Source: Neisseriaceae bacterium HSC-16F19 (GTDB lineage: Bacteria > Pseudomonadota > Gammaproteobacteria > Burkholderiales > Neisseriaceae). From it: a stretch of DNA of 64,000 nt. This document shows positions 50,043 to 57,787 of this stretch, piece by piece. Position 1 is the first letter of the stretch; every line of letters starts with the position of its first letter. The DNA lies in the NCBI RefSeq assembly GCF_024171525.1, contig NZ_JALJZY010000011.1, forward strand, positions 1 to 64,000, in the 5' to 3' direction. A model generated the notes under the pieces. The model worked only from the letters and a program-made list of their open reading frames with translations. It was not told where the DNA came from and made no database searches. Both the position numbers and the translations under genes were made by a program.

Positions 50043-50063
50043 ACCATCAACCCAACTGCCGTT

Positions 50064-51134
50064 ATGTATGCCATCCATCATTTCCCTCCGCAAACCGATT
50101 TTGAAACGGTAGCCGTTTTAAAAAAGCTCGCAACCGCCCACCGTTATCTGGCAGAGCTGAAAGGCATCTGCCGCAGCATTCCCAACCAGGGCATTCTGAT
50201 CAATACGCTGGCATTGCAAGAAGCCAAAGACAGTTCTGAAATCGAAAACATCATTACCACCCACGACGAGCTTTTTCGTGCCGGTTTGTCTGCGGCAACG
50301 CTCAGCCCTGCCGCCAAAGAAGTACAAAATTACGCATCTGCCCTGCGGTGTGGTTTTGATTTGGTACGGCAGCATCAAATGCTGACCAACAATCATATTC
50401 TCGCGATACAAGCCGAATTGGAGAAAAATCATGCCGGTTTCCGCAAACAAACCGGCACCCTGCTGAAAAACGACCGCACAGGCGAAGTGGTTTACACCCC
50501 GCCGCAACATTACGACGAAATTATTGAATTAATGGGCGGTTTGGAAACATTTATCAACAGCGGCAACAGCAGCATCGACCCGCTTATCCGCATGGCGCTG
50601 ATTCACCATCAATTTGAAAGCATACACCCGTTTTACGACGGCAACGGCAGAACTGGGCGCATTATCAACGTGCTGTATCTGGTACTCAGCGGTTTGCTTG
50701 ATATTCCCATACTCTATTTAAGCCGTTATCTCGTTCAAAACAAAAACGAATACTACCGCCTGCTGCAAAACGTGCGCGATACCGGCGATTGGGAGGCTTG
50801 GCTGCTCTATATGCTGGAAGCGGTGGAACAAACCGCCAAAGACGGTATCCGCACCGTGCAAGGTATCCACAGCGCCATGATGGATTACAAACACAGAATC
50901 CGCAGCCGCTTCAGCTTTTACAGCCAAGACCTGATTAATCATTTATTTACCCACCCCTATACCAAAATCGAAATTGTGATGAAAACCTTAAATGTATCCC
51001 GCCCCAGCGCAGCAAAATACCTTGAGGAGCTGACAAACGGCGGCTTTTTGCATAAAGAAAAAATTGGCCGCAGTAATTACTATATCAACGTTGCCTTGAT
51101 GGCGGTGTTGCTGCCTGAAAATATAGTCGAATAA
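50064..51134 (+). CDS. Fic-domain protein, class II (probable AMPylase)
   Basis: A 356-residue protein. The N-terminal inhibitory helix has the [ST]xxxE[GN] motif at 57-62 (SSEIEN), so this is a class II, self-inhibited Fic protein. The catalytic motif HPFYDGNGRTGR lies at 188-199 and is complete. A winged-helix-like C-terminal part (about 285-345) may bind DNA. Fic enzymes usually transfer AMP from ATP to protein hydroxyls. By eye the gene is lower in GC than its neighbours, and its stop codon lies inside a Correia-like element. There is no partner antitoxin gene. Confidence 0.9.
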   Translation: MYAIHHFPPQTDFETVAVLKKLATAHRYLAELKGICRSIPNQGILINTLALQEAKDSSEIENIITTHDELFRAGLSAATLSPAAKEVQNYASALRCGFDLVRQHQMLTNNHILAIQAELEKNHAGFRKQTGTLLKNDRTGEVVYTPPQHYDEIIELMGGLETFINSGNSSIDPLIRMALIHHQFESIHPFYDGNGRTGRIINVLYLVLSGLLDIPILYLSRYLVQNKNEYYRLLQNVRDTGDWEAWLLYMLEAVEQTAKDGIRTVQGIHSAMMDYKHRIRSRFSFYSQDLINHLFTHPYTKIEIVMKTLNVSRPSAAKYLEELTNGGFLHKEKIGRSNYYINVALMAVLLPENIVE

Positions 51135-51227
51135 AATAAGAATGAGACAAGGCAGCAAGCCGCAGACAGTACAGCTAGTATGGCAAGGCGCAGCAACGCC
51201 GTATCATTCTTATTTTAAATGACTATA
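51122..51227. mobile_element. Correia-like element at the 3' end of the Fic gene
   Basis: 106 bp. The ends are TATAGTCGAATAAAATAAG and CTTATTTTAAATGACTATA. The core contains GACAGTACAGCTAGTATGGC. It supplies the last codons and the stop of the Fic gene. Confidence 0.88.
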
Positions 51228-51245
51228 ATTGATAGGCTGCCTGAA

Positions 51246-51830
51246 ATGACCGACATCGAAACCCACCCCCTGTCCCCGTTTGCGCCGCCCCATGCCCAAG
51301 TTTTGATGCTGGGCAGCTTTCCGCCGCCGCGGGCGCGGTGGAAGATGGATTTTTATTACCCCAATTTCCAAAACGATATGTGGCGCATCTTCGGCCTGGT
51401 GTTTTTCGATGACAAAGACCATTTTGTGGCGGAGGGCGGCAAGGCGTTTAAAGAAGCTTTGTTGCGGGATTTTCTGCAACACAAAGGCATCGCCTTGAGC
51501 GACACCGCGCACAAGGTGCGGCGTTTGCAGGGCAATGCCTCGGACAAGTTTTTGCAGATTGTCGAGCGGGTGGATTTGGCGGCTTTGCTGGAAAAGATGC
51601 CCGCCTGCCGCACCATCACCACCACCGGCGAATTGGCCACGGACACGCTTTTGTCTCTGATGCCTCCGGGCACGGCCAAGCCGGTCATCGGCAGCCATGT
51701 AGTCACCACTTTTGCCGGGCGGCCTTTGCAGCTTTACCGCCTGCCTTCATCTTCGCGCGCCTATCCTCTGGCCTTAAGCAAAAAAGCGGAAATCTACGGC
51801 CGTTTTTTTGCCGCAATCGGTTTGCTATAA
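51246..51830 (+). CDS. Uracil-DNA glycosylase/MUG-superfamily protein
   Basis: A 194-residue protein with the family pattern MLGSFPPPRARWKMDFYYPN near the N-terminus and a late GSHVVTTFAGRPLQLYRLPSSS segment. Such proteins remove uracil or mismatched bases, or have lost activity. The exact subfamily is uncertain. The ATG at 51246 directly follows an uptake sequence (51234-51245); an upstream ATG at 51219 would read through the Correia-like element and the uptake sequence. Confidence 0.72.
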   Translation: MTDIETHPLSPFAPPHAQVLMLGSFPPPRARWKMDFYYPNFQNDMWRIFGLVFFDDKDHFVAEGGKAFKEALLRDFLQHKGIALSDTAHKVRRLQGNASDKFLQIVERVDLAALLEKMPACRTITTTGELATDTLLSLMPPGTAKPVIGSHVVTTFAGRPLQLYRLPSSSRAYPLALSKKAEIYGRFFAAIGLL

Positions 51831-51870
51831 AGGCCGTTCCGCTCACACAACCGCCCAAAAGACAAACACC

Positions 51871-52431
51871 ATGATGTACCAATACTCCCTGTTCGGCTTA
51901 CTGTTATGCTCGTTGTTGGCATGCAATGCCAACCCCGTACCTGCTGCCGGTACTGCTTCCGATGCCGCAACCAGTGTATCCGACACTGCCAACCATATCG
52001 ACAATGCTGTCGGCAGCAGCGACAAACACCAACCCGATACAGCCATCCGAACGTTGTTTGAACAGGTGTCGCCGCTGATGGGTCATACCGCAGCCCGCCC
52101 CAAACAATTCGGCTGGCACACCGCAGAAGGCTACACCGAACTAAACGGTTGGGCTTTGCAGCATCACTTCCCAAAACAGGCAATATCAAAAACCATGGCG
52201 CAAATTGAGCCCATAGAAGCCGTCTTACACGGATCATGGGAAACCGACATACACAATGCCGCCGATGGAGTTTATAGCAGCATTACCGGCTGGCGCCAAA
52301 ATCAGACAGTGTGTCTGCTGTATGGGGAACCGAATGACCATGGGACAGATGTTGATCAGAATGATATGGCGGAAGAAGATCCGGCTTTGAGTTACCGGAT
52401 TGAGCTAAGCTGCGCGGCATTTAACCAATAA
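51871..52431 (+). CDS. Hypothetical lipoprotein
   Basis: A 186-residue protein with a signal peptide and lipobox LLAC (Cys18). After an Ala/Ser/Asp-rich linker the mature domain has no motif I recognise; the C-terminal part is acidic with three cysteines overall. A tandem ATG stands at the start (51871). It follows the MUG-like gene by 40 bp and may be cotranscribed. Confidence 0.7.
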   Translation: MMYQYSLFGLLLCSLLACNANPVPAAGTASDAATSVSDTANHIDNAVGSSDKHQPDTAIRTLFEQVSPLMGHTAARPKQFGWHTAEGYTELNGWALQHHFPKQAISKTMAQIEPIEAVLHGSWETDIHNAADGVYSSITGWRQNQTVCLLYGEPNDHGTDVDQNDMAEEDPALSYRIELSCAAFNQ

Positions 52432-52463
52432 CGGCAACACACTGCTTAGGTAACAATAGACGT

Positions 52464-52496
52464 AAAAAAACAGCCCCGAAAGTGGGGCTGTTTCTT
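52464..52496. terminator. Bidirectional terminator between lipoprotein gene and tRNA-Leu
   Basis: AAACAGCCCC / GGGGCTGTTT hairpin with A and T runs on both sides. Confidence 0.9.
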
Positions 52497-52501
52497 CAGT
52501 T

Positions 52502-52587
52502 TGGTGCCGACAGCGAGACTTGAACTCGCACGACCTGCGGTCACTACCCCCTCAAGATAGCGTGTCTACCAATTCCACCATGTCGGC
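52502..52587 (-). tRNA. tRNA-Leu (anticodon GAG)
   Basis: 86 nt class II tRNA. The acceptor stem GCCGACA pairs with TGTCGGC, the anticodon loop is TTGAGGG (anticodon GAG), and CCA is encoded. It lies downstream of secG, in the same orientation, and may be processed from that transcript. Confidence 0.95.
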
Positions 52588-52610
52588 AATATTAAATTGT
52601 GTGTTTTCCC

Positions 52611-52955
52611 TTATTCCGGAATCACCGGTTGGGTTGAGGATGCGGCTTCGGCAGGTGCGGTCACGGCCGGAGCGCTTTGTTGCGGTACGTTGCTGAAATC
52701 CAGACCGCTTTGGCTGGTTTGGGTGGCGATATAACCCAAGGCCAGGCAGGTTGCAAAAAAGACGGTGGCGGCCAGTGCGGTACTGCGGCTCAGAAAGTTG
52801 GCATTACCGGCGGCACCAAATACGCCTTGGGCGCTGCCGCTGCCGAATGCGGCACCGGCATCGGCGCCTTTGCCCTGCTGCATCAGCACCAGCAGAATGA
52901 CGGCAAGGGCAGAAAAGCCGTTGACGATCCAGATGAGGGTTTTAAAAGCTTCCAT
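52611..52955 (-). CDS. secG: Preprotein translocase subunit SecG
   Basis: A 114-residue two-helix subunit of the SecYEG channel. Helices lie at about 3-24 and 55-75, separated by the conserved QQGKGADAGAAFG loop. The C-terminal tail is Ala/Pro-rich. It follows tpiA by 3 bp, the usual order in betaproteobacteria, with tRNA-Leu next. Confidence 0.93.
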   Translation of the reverse strand: MEAFKTLIWIVNGFSALAVILLVLMQQGKGADAGAAFGSGSAQGVFGAAGNANFLSRSTALAATVFFATCLALGYIATQTSQSGLDFSNVPQQSAPAVTAPAEAASSTQPVIPE

Positions 52956-52958
52956 GTT

Positions 52959-53714
52959 CTAACTTAGAGCGCCCGCAGCAGTGCGGGCGGCTTGAATAAT
53001 GGCGGTAAACGGCTCGGCTTGCAGCGATGCGCCGCCCACCAGTGCGCCGTCTACTTGGGGGATGGCGAGGATGTCTGCTGCGTTAGCTGCGTTGACACTG
53101 CCACCGTAAAGGACGCGGATTTTAGCACCCTCGCCGCACAAAGACAAGATTTGGCGGTAAATGAAGGCGTGCATGGCGGCAATTTGTGCCGCCTCTGCCA
53201 CACGGCCGGTGCCGATGGCCCATACCGGCTCGTATGCCACGGCCACACCTTCGGCGCGCCAGTCTTTCAAAACCGCCAGCTGACGGGCGACCACGGCTTC
53301 GGCCTCCCCGACATCGCGCTCGGCCAGGGTTTCGCCGACACACAGCACCGGCACCAAACCGGCGGCGAGGCTGTGGTGCAGTTTTTCCGCCAATACGGTG
53401 TTGTCTTCGCCGAAATACTGGCGCCGTTCGGAATGGCCGACCAGCACAAAACGGGCACCGGCATCGGCCAGCATGGCGGCGCTGGTTTCGCCGGTAAAAG
53501 CGCCGTCGGCTTCAAAACGGCTGACATCCTGCGCTCCGGCCCACAAGGCTTGGCCTGCGGTCGCGGCAACGGCGGCCAGATACACGGCAGGCACGGCCAC
53601 ACCCACCTGCACGCCGCACGCCGCTTGCGGCAGTATCCCCTCCAGCAAGTCTTGGTTACGTGCCGTGCGGCCGTTCATTTTCCAGTTGCCCAGTACCCAT
53701 TTTTGCGACCACAT
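52959..53714 (-). CDS. tpiA: Triosephosphate isomerase
   Basis: A 251-residue TIM-barrel enzyme of glycolysis and gluconeogenesis. The active-site residues are Lys (GNWKMNG), His (VGHSERR) and Glu (AYEPVWAIGTG). The LYGGSVN phosphate loop is also present. The operon is tpiA-secG-tRNA-Leu. Confidence 0.97.
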   Translation of the reverse strand: MWSQKWVLGNWKMNGRTARNQDLLEGILPQAACGVQVGVAVPAVYLAAVAATAGQALWAGAQDVSRFEADGAFTGETSAAMLADAGARFVLVGHSERRQYFGEDNTVLAEKLHHSLAAGLVPVLCVGETLAERDVGEAEAVVARQLAVLKDWRAEGVAVAYEPVWAIGTGRVAEAAQIAAMHAFIYRQILSLCGEGAKIRVLYGGSVNAANAADILAIPQVDGALVGGASLQAEPFTAIIQAARTAAGALS

Positions 53715-53759
53715 ACGCCCTCCCCGTGTTATGCCGGAATCTGTGTTGAAAAAACGAAA

Positions 53760-54653
53760 TTATACCGAATCCGCCTGCGCCGTCCAAAATGCAGCTGCGG
53801 CCTCGGCCAGCTCGGCCGGTGCTTCCCAATGCAGCATATGGCCGGATTGCGGTATGTGCACCTGAGGCGGCGAACCGAAGGCGGCATGGCGTTGCGGCAG
53901 GGTGTCGGCAATGCTGTTGAGATAATGGTTGTGCGGCAGCATACCGCCCGCCACCCACAGCAGCGGACTGCGGATGTGTTGCCACACCGCACAGGCATCA
54001 GCCAGACGATACGGCTCGGCACGGGGTATGTTGTGGCGGATGTCGGCGCGGTACATCAGGCTGCCTGAAAACGTATGCGTCAGCTCGGCGGCGACAAAGC
54101 GTGCGCGATCCGCTCCCATTTGCGGATGACGCTGGGCAAAACGGGCGGCTACCTTGTCGATATCGCCCAAATCATGCCAAGCAGCGGGGTGCGCCATGGC
54201 GTGCAGAAAGCGGCGGGCGCTGTCCATGGGGTCGCGCCCGCTTTGGTCGGCAATGCCGAAGGCTTCGGCCAAAATCAGGCTGTGCACCCGTTGCGGCAGC
54301 AAGGCGGCATAATGCGCCGCCAGCATACCGCCCATGCTGTGGCCGAGCAGATGCAGCGGTGCGTCGGGGCTGATAAGCTCTACCCAGGCGGCCAAGTCGG
54401 CCAGCATTTGGTTGCGGTCGTAATGGCCGCCGCTTTGGTGTGCCGACAGGCCGTGGCCGCGCCAGTCGGGCGCATACACATCCCACGCACACGCCAGGGC
54501 ATCGGCGACAAACTGGAAGGTGGCGCTGCAATCCATCCAGCCGTGCAGCAGCAACACCTTGGGCCGACCCGGCGCGGGCCAGCGGCGCAGGTGCAGATTT
54601 AAGCCGTAAATATCGTGAAACGTGGATTGCGAGGGGAAATCAGCTTGATACAT
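53760..54653 (-). CDS. Alpha/beta hydrolase
   Basis: A 297-residue soluble hydrolase. The nucleophile is Ser106 in GHSMGG, the oxyanion region LLHGWMD follows the second strand, and the late GHMLHWE supplies the His. The substrate is unknown. The ATG at 54653 is chosen; the frame begins 16 codons upstream. An uptake sequence (54058-54069) lies inside the gene. Confidence 0.85.
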   Translation of the reverse strand: MYQADFPSQSTFHDIYGLNLHLRRWPAPGRPKVLLLHGWMDCSATFQFVADALACAWDVYAPDWRGHGLSAHQSGGHYDRNQMLADLAAWVELISPDAPLHLLGHSMGGMLAAHYAALLPQRVHSLILAEAFGIADQSGRDPMDSARRFLHAMAHPAAWHDLGDIDKVAARFAQRHPQMGADRARFVAAELTHTFSGSLMYRADIRHNIPRAEPYRLADACAVWQHIRSPLLWVAGGMLPHNHYLNSIADTLPQRHAAFGSPPQVHIPQSGHMLHWEAPAELAEAAAAFWTAQADSV

Positions 54654-54781
54654 GCTTGTATTTCTGGGGTTAAAAGGTGACATCTTCGGCCACAAGCACA
54701 ATAAATCTTGGTTTCAGGCAGCCTTATTGGGCATAATAGCCGCCGTTTATCCGCATTTCAAAGAAAGACTGTATTTTACCC

Positions 54782-55594
54782 ATGATGTCCAAACGTTTTT
54801 GGCAAAGCCTGCCCGCCCTGATTCTGATTCCCCTGGCTGCCTGCGGCCAGTCGCAAACCCAACAGGCCACCGCCGCCAGCCAGCCCGCAGCCGCCGTTGC
54901 CGCACCCGCTTACACTCCGGGCGCAGCCGATGCCGAGCAAACCCGCATCCTCACCGAAAAACTGGAAAAAACCTATGCCCAGCAAAATCTGAAAGTGCTG
55001 AGCGTTCACACCACGCCGATTGCCGGGCTGTTTGAAGTACTGGTCAGCGGCAACCAGCTGGTTTATGTGGATGCCGGCGGCAATTACATGCTGGTGGGCG
55101 ATTTGCTCGACATCAACAGCCGCCGCAGCCTCACCGAGGAGCGCATGGCCGATGTCAACAAAATCGACTACAGCAAGCTGCCGTTTGACAAAGCCATCAA
55201 AGAAGTGCGCGGCAACGGCAAGCTGGCGGTGGCGGTGTTTTCCGACCCGGACTGCCCGTTCTGCAAACGCCTGGAGCGCGAATTTGCCAATATGACCGAC
55301 GTGACCATCTACACCTTTTTGATGCCGATTCCCAGCCTGCACCCGCAGGCGAAAAACAAATCGGAACAAATCTGGTGCCAGAGCGACCGCACCGCCGCTT
55401 GGACGGCTTGGATGCGCGAAAACAAAAATCCGCCGCAAGTGGCCAACTGCCCCAACCCGGTGCTGGACACCATGGAACTGGGCCAGCAGTTCGGCTTTAA
55501 CGGCACGCCCACTCTGGTATATCCCAACGGCAAAACCCACTCCGGCTATATGCCGCAAGCGGCTTTGCAGGAAGCACTGGCACAAAACCAGTAA
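54782..55594 (+). CDS. dsbC: Thiol:disulfide interchange protein DsbC, predicted lipoprotein
   Basis: A 270-residue protein disulfide isomerase. The lipobox LAAC (Cys21) predicts lipid anchoring, unlike the soluble E. coli form. The dimerisation domain (about 50-130) leads to the thioredoxin-fold domain with active site CPFC (158-161) and the cis-Pro loop FNGTPTLVYPNG. It acts in the periplasm, possibly on LptD and other cysteine-rich envelope proteins. Confidence 0.92.
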   Translation: MMSKRFWQSLPALILIPLAACGQSQTQQATAASQPAAAVAAPAYTPGAADAEQTRILTEKLEKTYAQQNLKVLSVHTTPIAGLFEVLVSGNQLVYVDAGGNYMLVGDLLDINSRRSLTEERMADVNKIDYSKLPFDKAIKEVRGNGKLAVAVFSDPDCPFCKRLEREFANMTDVTIYTFLMPIPSLHPQAKNKSEQIWCQSDRTAAWTAWMRENKNPPQVANCPNPVLDTMELGQQFGFNGTPTLVYPNGKTHSGYMPQAALQEALAQNQ

Positions 55595-55610
55595 ACTGCG
55601 GTTTGTGCAC

Positions 55611-55675
55611 TGTTTTCAGGCAGCCCTGGGCGCACTGACATTTTGGGTGCGCAGGGCTGCCTGAAAACATTTTTG
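55611..55675 (+). terminator. Large hairpin terminator of dsbC
   Basis: GTTTTCAGGCAGCCCTG and CAGGGCTGCCTGAAAAC pair, extended by GCGCA/TGCGC, followed by TTTTT. Confidence 0.85.
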
Positions 55676-55774
55676 GAGCAGGAATACGATTATTTTGCTG
55701 GGGTGCTGCGCGGCTTTGTGTTACAAAATAAAGCACACACCACTGAATCCGTTATCACCCTAAAGGAGCACCCC

Positions 55775-56038
55775 ATGAGCGATCTGCTGCAACGTTTCAC
55801 CCAAGCCCAAGCCGATGTCGTCAGCCTGGCCGAACGCCCCGACAATGCCACCCTGCTCAAACTCTACGCCTGGTACAAGCAGGCAAGCGAAGGCGATGTG
55901 CACGGCGAAGCGCCGGGCATGTTTGATTTGGTGGCCAAAAAGAAATACCAGGCTTGGGAAGCCCTCAAAGGCATGGATGCGGATACCGCCATGCAAAGCT
56001 ATATCGACGAAGTCGAGCGTCTGCTGAACGAAGAATAA
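55775..56038 (+). CDS. Acyl-CoA-binding protein
   Basis: An 87-residue four-helix ACBP with the signature KLYAWYKQASEGDVHGEAPG and KYQAWEALKGM. It carries long-chain acyl-CoA in the cytoplasm. A good AAAGGAG precedes the ATG at 55775; the longer frame reads through repeats. ACBPs are common in eukaryotes and scattered in bacteria. Confidence 0.92.
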   Translation: MSDLLQRFTQAQADVVSLAERPDNATLLKLYAWYKQASEGDVHGEAPGMFDLVAKKKYQAWEALKGMDADTAMQSYIDEVERLLNEE

Positions 56039-56165
56039 AACGGCGCGTGTTGTTCTTGAAATCAACGGCCTTGGCCGCCATATACCGTTTATAAAAGCCT
56101 TTCAGGCAGCCTGATCATTGCAGGCATAATTACATCACACACTGTTTTTAGGAAAGGAATACACT

Positions 56166-56414
56166 ATGGGTTTTATCTGGACCATCTTGGTTGGTTTTGT
56201 CGTCGGCGTACTGGCGAAATTCATTCATCCCGGCAAGGAAAACATGGGCTTTATCCTCACCACCCTGTTGGGCATAGGCGGTGCCATGTTGGCCGGTTAT
56301 GTCGGTCAGGCCATGGGCTGGTATGCCGCCGGTGAAGGCGCCGGTTTTATCGCCTCCGTCATCGGCGCCTTTGTGATTTTGTTCGTGTACGGCAAACTCT
56401 CCAAAAAGAGCTGA
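56166..56414 (+). CDS. GlsB/YeaQ/YmgE-family small membrane protein
   Basis: An 82-residue three-helix protein with the family glycine-rich pattern (GFIWTILVGFVVGVLAKF, GILLGIGGAMLAGYVG-like and GAFVILFVYG). Formerly called transglycosylase-associated protein; linked to stress, function unknown. The ribosome binding site AGGAAAGGA is strong. Confidence 0.88.
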   Translation: MGFIWTILVGFVVGVLAKFIHPGKENMGFILTTLLGIGGAMLAGYVGQAMGWYAAGEGAGFIASVIGAFVILFVYGKLSKKS

Positions 56415-56430
56415 TAACCGGTCACTCGGG

Positions 56431-56455
56431 AAACGGCGGCCTCAGCCGCCGTTTT
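56431..56455 (+). terminator. Terminator of the GlsB-like gene
   Basis: AAACGGCGGC-CTCA-GCCGCCGTTTT. Confidence 0.85.
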
Positions 56456-56592
56456 GCATTCCTGTCTGCTGCTACAAAACTTTACCGTATCGCTGCAAAA
56501 ATTCTAATTTTAAACAAAATAATCAATTATTTAATTAAACAATCCTTCGCCATCCTTGCCTGTCTTAACTGGCTATCTGCCGCATTTTTTGC

Positions 56593-56644
56593 TAGAATAC
56601 CCGACAAGTTAACTGGGATTTGGCCGCCGCTTCCGGCGGCTTTT
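56593..56644 (+). promoter_or_regulatory. rpoH leader with -10-like box and terminator-like hairpin
   Basis: TAGAAT at 56593-56598 could be a -10 box; no good -35 is seen. Further down, GCCGCCGCTTCCGGCGGC (56623-56640) plus TTTTC forms a terminator-like hairpin, 27 bp upstream of the rpoH ATG. Confidence 0.45.
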
Positions 56645-56671
56645 CATGCCCGTATATAGAAAAGGAGTGAT

Positions 56672-57520
56672 ATGAATCAAGCATTTGCATTACCCGTGCC
56701 CAGCGGCCACGGCAGCTTGGAGCAGTATATTCACACCGTCAACAGCATTCCGCTTTTGAGCGTTGAAGAAGAGCTGGATTTGGCGCAACGCCATATTGCC
56801 GGCGATTTGGAAGCTGCCAAGCAGCTGATTTTGTCGCACCTGCGCGTGGTGGTGTCCATTGCCCGCGGTTACGACGGCTACGGTCTCAACCAGGCAGACC
56901 TGATTCAGGAGGGCAATATCGGCCTGATGAAGGCGGTGAAACGCTACGAACCCGGTCGCGGTGCGCGTCTGTTTTCGTTTGCCGTGCACTGGATTAAGGC
57001 CGAAATCCACGAATTTATTCTGCGCAACTGGCGCCTGGTGCGCATTGCCACCACCAAACCGCAACGCAAGTTGTTTTTCAATCTGCGCAGCATGCGCAAA
57101 TCCATGTCTGCCCTGAGCGATCAGGAAGCCCAGGACATCGCCGACGATTTGGGCGTTAAATTGTCCGAAGTGCTGGAAATGGAACAGCGCATGACCGGCA
57201 AAGACGTGGCCTTGGTGGGCGACAGCGATGACGAAGACAGCTTCGCGCCCATAGACTGGCTGGCCGACAACCGCAGCGAGCCGACCCAGGTAATGGCGCA
57301 AAAAGCCCATTACGCCCTGCAAACCGAGGGCCTGCACAATGCCTTGGCCAAGCTGGACGACCGCAGCCGCCACATTGTGGAAAGCCGCTGGCTGGCCGAC
57401 GACGGCGGCCTGACCCTGCACGATTTGGCCGGACAATACGGCGTTTCCGCCGAGCGCATCCGCCAAATCGAAGCCAAAGCCATGCAGAAACTGCGCGGCT
57501 TCCTCAGCGAAGAAGCCTGA
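56672..57520 (+). CDS. rpoH: RNA polymerase heat-shock sigma factor RpoH (sigma-32)
   Basis: A 282-residue alternative sigma factor for the heat-shock genes. Region 2 (DLIQEGNIGLMKAVKRYEP), the RpoH box QRKLFFNLR (131-139) and region 4 with its helix-turn-helix (LHDLAGQYGVSAERIRQIE) are present. An AAAGGAG site precedes the start. It ends at a good terminator. Confidence 0.96.
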   Translation: MNQAFALPVPSGHGSLEQYIHTVNSIPLLSVEEELDLAQRHIAGDLEAAKQLILSHLRVVVSIARGYDGYGLNQADLIQEGNIGLMKAVKRYEPGRGARLFSFAVHWIKAEIHEFILRNWRLVRIATTKPQRKLFFNLRSMRKSMSALSDQEAQDIADDLGVKLSEVLEMEQRMTGKDVALVGDSDDEDSFAPIDWLADNRSEPTQVMAQKAHYALQTEGLHNALAKLDDRSRHIVESRWLADDGGLTLHDLAGQYGVSAERIRQIEAKAMQKLRGFLSEEA

Positions 57521-57540
57521 TTACACGCTGCATCAAAAAA

Positions 57541-57568
57541 CAACCCGCTACCGGCGGGTTGTTTTTTT
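57541..57568 (+). terminator. rpoH terminator
   Basis: CAACCCGC-TACCG-GCGGGTTG then seven T. Confidence 0.92.
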
Positions 57569-57646
57569 GTTTTAGCTTCGCAACTGCGCTGCGCAGGCTG
57601 CCTGCGGTCTTTGTAAAAGCGGCTTAGTGTAAAAGTGAACAGGTTT

Positions 57647-57725
57647 GTAGGGTGGGGCATTTATGCCCACCACTTTAAGCATCTGATGATTAAAAGCATT
57701 TGGTGGGCATACATGCCCACCCTAC
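57647..57725. repeat. GTAGG palindrome, copy 9 (GTGGGCA type)
   Basis: GTAGGGTGGGGCATTTATGC and an inverse arm GGTGGGCATACATGCCCACCCTAC around a 34-bp A/T-rich loop, between convergent rpoH and mgtE. Confidence 0.8.
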
Positions 57726-57787
57726 GGCTGAATATGCTTGTCTGCGTAAGATTTTAGAAAGCCACAGGCTGCCTGAAAGCCAAACAT

